Below, in pieces: positions 34,680 to 43,600 of a DNA stretch of 64,000 nucleotides. Numbering within the stretch: position 1 is the stretch's first letter; every line of letters begins with the position of its first letter. Origin of the DNA: Phallusia mammillata (lineage: Eukaryota > Chordata > Ascidiacea > Phlebobranchia > Ascidiidae); the NCBI GenBank assembly GCA_003260075.1, contig QLIY01000802.1:1-64000 (forward strand). Reading direction: 5' to 3'. The notes beneath the pieces are model-generated. The model made no database searches and was not told the DNA's origin. It was given only the letters and a program-made list of their open reading frames with translations. The position numbers and the translations under genes were made by a program.

Positions 34680-36128
34680 TTTTTAAAGAACAAATATTAT
34701 TGCTAGATTGAACACCAGGCAACCATGTTGTACTTGTATCGATGGCTGAGTCCAGGTTAACACTGTCACTGTCTGGCTTGGGTCTGTATGAATGTAATAG
34801 CTTTAAATCAAAATGAAGGATACTTCAAACAATTTTAATGGGTATTCATTACCTTAAAACATTGCTTGTGCCTTTGCTGACAATTAACAATGTGTTCCCA
34901 GATATTGATGCACAGTCCCATTTCTGCCTGAGAAAAAATACAACAACCTTTATTTTATATAGGTTTATGTCATAATGATTTAATATTTTAAACTAATACA
35001 ACAGATGATTAATCACATTACTAATTTGCCAAGATTTATGTGCAATTATCTTAACAATCTTTTTGAAATCTTTTTAAGTTTCTGTAGTTGGAAATTACAA
35101 ACCCTCAGCAATTAGACAAATTATGCGACTACACAGATTAGTTTGTACTACATTCGGCTAGTAGTTGCAGAAGCTAACCCGAGCATTTAACCACATTTCT
35201 CCGTTAGCGATTTATTTAGATTTATCAAGATTTTTCACACAATAGTGGTAATCATAAAAGTCAAGTTTCTTTTACATGATAGTGGCAAACATGAAAGTGA
35301 ATTTGTTTGCACATGTCAGTGGGGGGGGGGGATCATAAAAGTCAAGTTTCTTTCACATGATAGTGGCAAACATGAAAGTGAATTTGTTTGCACATGTCAG
35401 TGGTTTTGCACCTTCTATCCCTGCAGGTTAAAGGTGAGAAAAAGGACATCGTGCAAAGTGTCATCACCAAAATAGTATAAATTTTACTTACTTTGCAGAA
35501 GATGTAGCACATTTTTCCACTTGAATTGCAGTTGAAGAAGCTGACAAGCACTTCTGCAAAAAAAAAAGAAATATCTTCACATACAATTATCTACACTTGT
35601 GGAAAATGACCAATAAAGCATCCACAAAGTGGCAAATAAATAAATAAACAAGATTTACATCAATGGTGATTAGAGTACATGCAAAAAATTTGCTGTTTGT
35701 GCAATAATATCTACACTAAAGATTAAAACTAAAACCACAATACCTATACAAAGAAAAGTCTATTTCGAACATAAAGTGTACGGAAAAAATATTATGATTA
35801 AATTTTTTGAGAATTATAAAAGTTTGCAGGATCTTAAACAAAGTTTGCCAAAACAGAGTGCATAAAGAAGTTAAATTAGGAAAAAAGTACGTTATAGGTT
35901 CTCTCAGAATGCATTAAGAAGTTGTATTTGGAAAAGGCTATATTTTAGGTTCTGTTACTCCTGTTGCAACGGATTTAATGTGATCTTCCTCCATCCAGAT
36001 CCAAGTCTGTTCTGCTGCCTCCAGTGAGCATTGTGATGAGATGATGACACTTACACCATCAGAATCAGTTGATAAACAGCCTGATCGGTGTGGGTTGAAA
36101 ATAATAAATCCTCGGCGATAACCATAAC
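34680..36128 (-). CDS. Second CysR (ricin-B type) module, four exons
   Basis: Exons 35959-36128, 35492-35553, 34853-34927 and 34680-34783. Joined they read GFIIFNPHRSGCLSTDSDG, then TWIWMEEDHIKSVATG, then KCLSASSTAIQVEKC, then QKWDCASISGNTLLIVSKGT, ending at TTWLPGVQSSNNIC. This follows the N-terminal cysteine-rich domain of the mannose receptor family: F.I.N....CL, W.W....I.SVATGKCL, C....QKW.C and a final W...NxxC. In that family the domain binds sulfated sugars or folds as a beta-trefoil. Here it sits deep inside a sushi array. The exon joint SVATG/KCLSA is in frame. Confidence 0.75.
35225..35460. repeat. Intron duplicate at a 10-G gap
   Basis: 35246-35320 and 35332-35402 match around the G run at 35321-35331. 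No coding content. Confidence 0.7.
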
Positions 36129-36328
36129 CTGAAAATACCCACAAAACATGTATTAGCTTGTACTAGCTGTAGAACTCTACAAAAAAAACTAAAAAAAAAA
36201 ATTTAATTTGCCCATTAAACAACTTGAATGCATGTTTTTGGATGTTATGTTTTTATATAATTATTTCATATTTTTTAAACCATTTCAGTTTTTAGTTCTA
36301 AAGTAGGTTTGGGATAGATCATTTTTAC

Positions 36329-36439
36329 CTTTAGAATTGCATTTGAACTGTATGGTATCGGTATACATGTAAGAAAGTTGAGTTTTTGATTTCTGTGCTG
36401 TACCATCTGGTAGTTTAACTGGGACTGCACAAGAAACAC
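36329..36439 (-). CDS. Sushi head (module 5) before the second CysR
   Basis: Reads VSCAVPVKLPDGTAQKSK and IQFKCNSKG, giving Cys1 and Cys2. The next exon begins YGYRRG, which completes the CxxGYxxxG sushi signature before the CysR text starts. The module seems to grade into the CysR, and its last two cysteines are not clear. Confidence 0.6.
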
Positions 36440-36700
36440 CTGCAGAAAAGAATCTCTTTTACCTAAGTCAGGTGCCAACTTTGAAATTGGCAGATATTTT
36501 CCATTTCATATTCAAATTGATTTTCTGTTTTGTAGCTTTTCTTTGTCCAAAGCCCTTAGTATTGTTCAAAGTTTACAAAAAGTGTTTCAAAAGCACACTA
36601 CCCGGCAAAATATATTTGAGTGTTAACGCTAAAAAAGAATGTACACTGAATGAAATAAGTCAGACTAAACAACCTCAATAAGTTTGGAAAATGGACTAAC

Positions 36701-36822
36701 TTTGGCACCATCCAGTGGTTGAAGAAGGTGTCCAATTACCAAATTCATTACAATAAACTCTCAAGTCGTGTGGAACAAGAGAATATCCAACCTCACATTC
36801 GACGGTGAGATTTGCTAAATAC
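36701..36822 (-). CDS. Sushi module 4, second half
   Basis: Reads LTVECEVGYSLVPHDLRV, YCNEFGNWTPSSTTGWCQ: Cys2-Cys4 with the Trp. Acceptor ..tttgttttag, donor GTTAGTCC. Confidence 0.8.
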
Positions 36823-37089
36823 CTAAAACAAATGCAAACATTGGGGTGTTGGTTTAGTATAGCAGAGAGCCGCTTCACAAAAACTCATTAAGTCTCTTTA
36901 CTCAAGATATCAAAATTTATGGAAAATATTGGGATAAATAGATTTTTTAAATCTTGGTCCAATGTAAGTCATTTTTAATGCTTCAGGTTTGCCAAATTGT
37001 AAAACCAAAAAAAATATCTGCATTCCTTTGTCATATTGGAGTGAAGCAGCCCAATAGACTTTACAGCTCTTTGGTAAATTTTGTGTACA

Positions 37090-37570
37090 ACTCTTAAAAT
37101 CTACGAATTGTGGGGGGGGGGTTTTGTGTACAACTCTTAAAATCTAAGAATTGTAGAATCCTTTTCTAGCAAGTTCAGAATTTTTTGTTAACTCTTTAAA
37201 ACGTGTTTGGGACTACTGAATTTATTTTGGATTTGACAAGCTACTTTGTGATAATATTCTTACCCAGGAAGTCAAATTTGAATTGCTTAAATGCTTTATA
37301 AATCCAGGATGTGGGATTTGCCTGTATGTTCGGAATGTGCAAGAAAAAGGAATCTACAACCCCTGGATTTTCAAAGATTAGATGCATGTTAACTAAACTG
37401 GTACTAAAAGTGTTGAAGAGGTGTTAACAAACCTATAACTTCCAGCAGAAACTGGGGGGGGGGTGAATGTGCAAGAAAAAGGAATCTACAACCCTTGGAT
37501 TTTCAAAGATTAGATGCATGTTAACTAAACTGGTACCAAAAGTGTTGAAGAGGTGTTAACAAACCTATAA
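37090..37570. repeat. Two intron duplicates at 10-G gaps
   Basis: Short overlap around the run at 37111, and 37335-37452 against 37463-37585 around the run at 37454. The latter prints the 3' end of the exon at 37565 twice. Confidence 0.7.
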
Positions 37571-37628
37571 CTTCCAGCAGAAACTTTTGCAGTGTGAGCA
37601 GGAGGTTTTACCCATGGACACAACAAAG
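37565..37628 (-). CDS. Sushi module 4, first half
   Basis: Reads LCPWVKPPAHTAKVSAGSYR and splits just before Cys2 (donor GTTTGTTAAC). Acceptor ..tttatttcag. Confidence 0.75.
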
Positions 37629-38014
37629 CTGAAATAAAACACAAAAACCTCTAAAACAAACCAATATATGATTTTTTTGCTGCAGAACTTTTTGGGGATA
37701 AAAAGGGGAAAAAGGCATAAAAAAATGTTACAACTTCAGATTATCAGATCAACAATCATAATTTAATACACTTTCCATTATTAATAATTAAGAAGCAAAT
37801 GCTTCCGACTCAAAATCAGTAGACACAAAGTTGTCATAATCTAGATATATATATATTCTGTTTACTGAAACAGTTTTGACTCAGTGATCGTGGACATTAA
37901 CATGCCTACCCTACATTACATAGCATTTATATTTTCATATTATTATGATTTAACTTTATAAAAATTGTAGGTTGTGAAGTCAAGATTGGCTGAAAACCAA
38001 AAAAGCACATTTAC

Positions 38015-38203
38015 CTTTACACACAACTACAGTTTGTGGGTTGGGTGACCATACACCACTTGTATTACACGTTATTCCTGTAACGTTATACACTCCTCTT
38101 GTGATCCAATAACCCTTCCAACATTTGTAGGTGAGAATGTGGGTGGTCGAGTCATATAGGGGATTTGCAAATGTTGCCCTTGGAGGTGGCCCACATTCTA
38201 CAG
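38015..38203 (-). CDS. Sushi module 3
   Basis: Motifs VECGPPPRATFANPL, YKCWKGYWITRGVYN, ITCNTSGVWSPNP and VVCKG. Donor GTAAATGTG. Complete; resembles module 13. Confidence 0.85.
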
Positions 38204-38707
38204 CTAAAGATACATAAAAAGAAATCATATATGCATATTGTAGCAATTCATTTTAAACATTTTCTGCTTTTCCATGCATTTTTATGTTCAGTTGATGGGC
38301 AAAACTTGTGTGTGACATACAATGTATCTGCCATTGGGCTGCCTGTTTTATTGCAAAGTAAGTATGATTTTTTCCGTTAAGTTGGTGTGTTCAAGTTAGT
38401 TCAACCTATTAGAGTCCACTGGATAGCAACAGTCCCATAACCTTGTGAACATAAGGCAATTGCACTAAATGAGCAATCTGTTTACACAATATTAACTTAG
38501 TCTGGATAAATTGCAAAACATCAAAATATTAACCTACACAAAGATGAATGAATAATTGATGAATAATTTTAGTTCAGAATTGACGCATTGGAGTTTACAA
38601 AAAACAGTAATTGCTTTTGGGTGATATGCAATGCTTAAGCATTTGGATCACAAATATTTCTGTTAAAACAATATTGTTTATGCTTGAAACAAGAAAGTGT
38701 GGCCTAC

Positions 38708-38923
38708 ATTGGCATTTGATGTTTGAGATTAGTGGCCTCCACCTTTGATCTTCATCACAACTCGAAGTTATCGACTTCACACCAGCTACACCTTGCATAG
38801 TTAATTCCGCATCACATGTGTAAGTGACTTTGTCCAAATATCTAAAATTCCCTGTTGCTATGACAACTGGTGATGTCACCATTGTGCTGTCTTTAACAGG
38901 AGGTGGATCAGGACATATTAGGC
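38708..38923 (-). CDS. Sushi module 2
   Basis: Motifs LICPDPPPVKDSTMV, YTCDAELTMQG, SSCDEDQRWRPLI and KCQ. The Gly-Tyr usual after Cys2 is absent (CDAELT). Donor GTAGGCC. Confidence 0.8.
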
Positions 38924-39358
38924 CTGCAAAAACAAATTACCTTTCATCACATAGCAAAAAATGCAACCTGTTTAACTCCGGGTTAACCAATCTGCTTGCA
39001 ATATATTTCTTCTCTTTAAATCATTATGTCCTTTGTGTGCTTAGTACAATGTATAAAAATGGTTAAACCAAGGACAAAGAACTTTCAAACAACAAAAAAA
39101 CAAGTATATTATTACCACAACAAACTAAATAAACACACCCCAAGTCAAAGCTAAGTACAAGAGGCAAATAGTTCTATATATTTAAACACATACCAAAACA
39201 TTAAACACTCAAAATGGTTATCAAGTCTACATGTAAATTCAATGTCGAAAAACTATATGCTCCCAAACTAAAATTAACTGATTTTGTTTTCTTCAAACAT
39301 TTATTTATGTCAACAAATTTTCAGTTGTTTCTTCCACTCAGCAAACAAGAAAACTTAC

Positions 39359-39571
39359 GCAAACACAAAACCAGAGCAGGATCTGGATTCCATTGTCTGA
39401 TTCCACTAATGTTCACACATTGTGATGTCACAGTAAGGTTTAGCGGGTCAGCATTGAGACCATACCCTTTTGTGCAGTGAAAAACAACCCCTTCACCGTT
39501 TACCCTCCAATCTTCACGGACAGTAAAAGTGTTGGGTGGGTATATTGGAGATGTGCATGTTTGGTTGATTT
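39359..39571 (-). CDS. Sushi module 1 (most N-terminal sushi)
   Basis: Motifs QTCTSPIYPPNTFTV, FHCTKGYGLNADP, SQCVNISGIRQWNPDP and VLCL. Acceptor ..tgtaatttctg reading, donor GTAAGTTT. Longer Cys3-Trp spacing than usual (VNISGIRQW). Confidence 0.85.
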
Positions 39572-39974
39572 CTGTAATTTTTTAAATAATGGCAAGGTTT
39601 TTTTTTCAAAAAAAAACACTTAGTTCAATATCAAAACATGCTTTAATATCAGTGGTTTCCAACCTAAGTCCTGCAAAGCTGACATAAGGCCTAATCTTAA
39701 ACAAATTTTGTTTAATTTAGCAGCATATCAGGGGGTAATAAAATGTTTGAAAATTTAAGTAAGAAATTTGATGCAAAAGGTCAGGAACTAAAGTAGAGGT
39801 GCTTAATATGTTGATTGCAATCTACTATTCAACAGTATTGGTAGATGTTATGATACTAAAACAAATTTGGTTAGAATCATTCATCCTGTAACTTGAACGA
39901 TGTAAAAGAACAAGATTGCCAATTAAGATTTTTTCTCAATGGTTGGCACCAAAAAATGGGTAAGCAAAGTACAC

Positions 39975-40130
39975 AAACATATTTTGTACATACAAAACAT
40001 TCTCAAACATGAAACAGGCTATTGCTTCCAGGCATAATGTATAACCAAGTATTGCTCATCCAGGGGGGGGGGGTATACAAAACATTCTCAAACATGAAAC
40101 AGGCTATTGCTGCCAGGCATAATGTATAAC
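39975..40130. repeat. Duplicate at a 10-G gap leading into the hammerhead palindrome
   Basis: 39995-40062 recurs at 40075-40150. The shared text (ccaggcataatgtataacca) is also found inverted near 58262-58310, so it is part of a dispersed repeat. Confidence 0.65.
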
Positions 40131-40133
40131 CAA

Positions 40134-40273
40134 GTATTGCTCATCCAGCAGTTTTATGGTAAACAATCAACGTTTCGACGTCCTATACAAGACGCCTTCA
40201 TCAGGATAACGACATATCTTTGTCCTGAAGGCGTCTTGTATAGGACGTCGAAACGTCGATTGTTTACAATAAA
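40134..40273. repeat. Penelope/retrozyme-type palindrome with hammerhead core
   Basis: Arms around aacaatcaacgtttcgacgt and its complement face each other with a short centre. On the minus strand TCATCAG (40198-40204) and TTTC (40173-40176) read CTGATGA..stem II..GAAA, with stem II gGCGTC/GACGTC over an eight-base loop, an intact hammerhead core. The plus arm lost three core bases (CTGAAGGCG). A 47-G gap (40274-40320) truncates the right end. Family assignment follows published hammerheads in Penelope-like elements. Confidence 0.65.
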
Positions 40274-40322
<49 letters not shown>

Positions 40323-40539
40323 AATGTGAAAAAATTGTTGGCATTATAGTTTAGTAGAGTGAGATCATTTTGGACCTGGTCATTACATAGATAGTTAACA
40401 TGCTGAAAAAGTGAGGGCACTGCTGAACTAAAGTAATAGGGGGTTTAGAAAATTTTATGTTAAAAGACAAAAATCATTGCTGACTGCGAAAAATGAAGCA
40501 CGCTAACCGACATACTTTTCTTGCAGATGAAAGGGTAAG

Positions 40540-40835
40540 GAGTCAAACAGTTTCGTTCCTCCAAACCAAACTCGTCCGAACCAAGCACTGATAAAACTCC
40601 ACACCAGGGGGCGTATTGGACCTCACCAAACTTGTTAGTGCCATGTTGACCTCTAGTATATTAAACAGTATGTTACTCTAATACAGGATTTGGCAAAAGG
40701 GGGGGGGGTGAACCAAGCACTGACAAAACTCCACACCAGGGGGCATATTGGATCTCACCAAACTTGTTGGTGCCATGTTGATCTCTAGTATATTAAACAG
40801 TATGTTACTCTAATACAGGATTTGGCAAAACAATA
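40540..40835. repeat. Intron duplicate at a 10-G gap
   Basis: 40565-40700 and 40709-40830 match with a few differences. No coding content. Confidence 0.7.
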
Positions 40836-41155
40836 TAAGTGCAGAAAACTTTGCTGAGAACACAGAATTAAAAAAAGGCAATTGACAAGTGGACTTAATA
40901 GTTAAAAAGGAAAAGCCTATTATTGTTTTAGATTTATCAATTTGGAAATCATGACCATTAGGCATCTTCCATACTGCTTGTTAAATTGGTCAGTGCATGG
41001 ACATTTGTTTGGGTATGACAGACCATGTCACATACTTTTTACCTTGTTTTCGTAATTTAAAACTATCACAATGAAACCATCATATATTTGATATTATCTT
41101 TTAGTTTAAACACTACTCAAAGCCACTATTTTTTGGACATTCTAGCAACACTGAC

Positions 41156-41363
41156 CTGTAGCACCAGACTGCATCTGTTTTATTTCCTGAGCAAACAAAT
41201 AAGCCAGCAGGGTTTGGGTGGATCCCAATTGCCCATGAACAGACTGGATCATGATGAACATTCACCCCGATTAGTTCGTTGCCAACGTAACCACAGAAAC
41301 AACCATCAACAAATCCATCAGCAACAGCTTGTTGAACATCAGCTTTAGTGGCTAATCTTCCAC
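41156..41363 (-). CDS. Link-like module, second exon
   Basis: Reads GRLATKADVQQAVADGFVDG, CFCGYVGNELIGVNVHHDPV, then CSWAIG..; ends DAVWCYR. This follows the Link (hyaluronan-binding) pattern A.LAT..QL..A...G...C..G......V...P...C..........D..C. The usual CDAGWLAD is replaced by CFCGYVGN, so hyaluronan binding is uncertain. Acceptor ..gatcacag, donor GTCAGTG. Confidence 0.65.
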
Positions 41364-42052
41364 CTGTGATCAAGTTATGACATTGAACGATTTGATGTTA
41401 AAGGGTTTCTCATTCATACACATACAGGCTAAAAATGTTTGTGAGAGTTTTAAATGGGTTTGGCAACAAACCATGACATACAAGGCATTTTTTCTGTTTT
41501 TTCCCCATTTTACTTATATCTTTAGTTTCTTGAATAGTTATGAAGGGGTAAAAGTAGGTTATGGCCTCGAAAAAATTGATTAAAATCAACTATGTTTATT
41601 TGCTTTTTATACCACAATGTTTACCTATGCATAATTTGTCTTGTAATCTAACTCTAGGTTGGGGGGGGGGCATGACATTGAACGATTTGATGTTATAGGG
41701 TTTCTCATTCATACACATACAGGCTAAAAATGTTTGTGAAAGAGTTTTAAATGGGTTTGGCAACAAACCATGACATACAAGGCATTTTTTCTGTTTTTTT
41801 TCCCATTTTACTTATGTCTTTAGTTTCTTGAATGTTTATGTAGGGGTAAAAGTAGGTTATGACTTCGAAAAAAATTGATCAAAATCATCTGTGTTTATTT
41901 GCTTTTTATCACACAATGTTTACCTATGCATAATTTGTCTTGTAATCTAACTCTAGGTTATATCTTTCTAGCGATTTAGTTTTAGACTGGTTTAAAGTAC
42001 TTGGTACAGAAAATCAAAGTTCTATAAGCAAGAGAACTTTACATTAACAAAC

Positions 42053-42184
42053 CTCTGAAATGACAAGCTTGTTCCATTTCATTCTGACTTGTAAATTCGG
42101 ATCCAGAAAGATGAGTAACATCACATTCAGTTTTGGATTTGGGCATTGGTTTAACTTGTGTTGTTTTGGCCAGGAAAAGATTAT
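42053..42184 (-). CDS. Link-like module, first exon (haplotype 1)
   Basis: Reads NLFLAKTTQVKPMPKSKTE, CDVTHLSGSEFTSQNEMEQA, CHFRG, leading into GRLAT of the next exon as in Link modules (..A...C...GA.LAT). Acceptor ..tttcacag, donor GTTTGTTA. Confidence 0.65.
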
Positions 42185-42678
42185 CTGTGAAACAGACCAG
42201 AGTTGAAAAAACACCATGGTAAAAAAACAAGTACTGTTTTCAGTTTGCTCAAACTTGTGAACCAACAATGGGGGGGGGGTCTTGAATGTTTATGTAGGGG
42301 TAAAAGTAGGTTATGACTTCGAAAAAAATTGATCAAAATCATCTGTGTTTATTTGCTTTTTATCACACAATGTTTACCTATGCATAATTTGTCTTGTAAT
42401 CTAACTCTAGGTTGGGGGGGGGGCATACTGCTTGTTAAATTGGTCAGTGCATGGAAATTTGTTTGGGTATGACAGACCATGTCACATACTTTTTACCTTG
42501 TTTTGGTAATTTAAAACTAACACAACAAAACCATCATATATTTGATATTATCTTTTAGTTTAAACACTACTCAAAGGGGGGGGGGATACCTTTCTAGCGA
42601 TTTAGTTTTAGACTGGTTCAAAGTACTTGGTACAGAAAATCAAAGTTCTATAAGCAAGAGAACTTTACATTAACAAAC

Positions 42679-42810
42679 CTCTGAAATGACAAGCTTGTTC
42701 CATTTCATTCTCAGTTGTGAATTCGGATCCAGAAAGATGAGCAACATCACAATCAGTTTTAGATTTGGGCATTGGTTTAACTTTTGTTGATTTGGCCAGG
42801 AAAAGATTAT
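42679..42810 (-). pseudogene. Link-like first exon, second version
   Basis: Same exon as 42053-42184 with eight base differences, six of which change the protein (KTTQ to KSTK, TECDVT to TDCDVA, TSQ to TTE). Splice sites are intact. It is either the second haplotype or a mutually exclusive alternative exon; the scrambled assembly favours a haplotype. Confidence 0.6.
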
Positions 42811-42857
42811 CTGTGAAACAGACCAGAGCTAAAAACAGTATTTGTTATTGTGTAAAC

Positions 42858-43116
42858 CAGTGGTTCCCAACCAGGGCCCATGGCCCCCCAGGGGGGCCAC
42901 GGGGGGGGGGACATACTATTTGTTTATAGTGAGGTTTATGACACTCATTTACTCTATTAGACCTGTTTATGGCCAAAATTAATACCGCATTCCCACGCAA
43001 GATTGCTGTTAACATTTTAAGGGGACCACAGGTCCTACATGGTAACTCGAAGGGGGCCACGAGGCCAAAAAGTTACTTTAAGGGGGCTATGGTCCACAAA
43101 AGTTTGGGAACCACTG
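42858..43116. mobile_element. hAT-type non-autonomous element, 259 bases
   Basis: Ends CAGTGGTTCCCAAC and GTTTGGGAACCACTG with flanking gtgtaaac/ttgtaaac (7 of 8). The internal run of ten G at 42901 sits among other G/C runs (ggggggcc), so it may be natural. Confidence 0.75.
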
Positions 43117-43269
43117 TTGTAAACCAACAATTATATTAAATGTTTTAAAATGCTGGAAGAGCAACAAAAGTAATGTATTATGTCCGGTAGCAACATCTTA
43201 TTTGTATGATAACAAGCTACTACAACAGCAAATCCTTATTAAGGAATTGCAATAGTCTGTTAGTGTCAG

Positions 43270-43600
43270 TAAATTTACTTTATTTATGGTTCACTTTTGC
43301 TGACATCAACAAAAAACACTTGAGACTAAAAACTTATGAGCCCTTAACCATCCTGGTTCAATGAAATACATATTTATCCGACTTTAGACTTACATCCAGG
43401 GTGGTGCTTTTCATCACACAAGTACTGATTGTCGGGGGGGGGGGGAAATTGGTTCACTTTTGCTGGATCAACAAAAAACACTTGAGACCAAAAACTTATG
43501 AGCCCTTAACCATCCTGGTTCAATGAAACATATTTATCAGACTTACATCCAGGGTGGTGCTTTTCATCACACAAGTACTGATTGTCCATTAAAGTTCTCC
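43270..43600. repeat. Duplicate of the CysR 3' exon border at a 10-G gap
   Basis: 43290-43434 and 43448-43590 match around the G run at 43435-43445, printing the first 40 bases of the exon at 43547 twice. Confidence 0.7.

Larger units (their letters stand above)
41375..42830. repeat. Four overlapping contig ends around the Link exons
   Basis: 10-G runs at 41659, 42270, 42414 and 42578 separate re-used segments. 41670-41960 repeats 41375-41658; 42280-42413 repeats part of 41830-41960; 42424-42577 repeats 40970-41118; 42588-42830 repeats 41958-42190. It is a scrambled pair of haplotypes, so order within this block should not be trusted. Confidence 0.75.
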
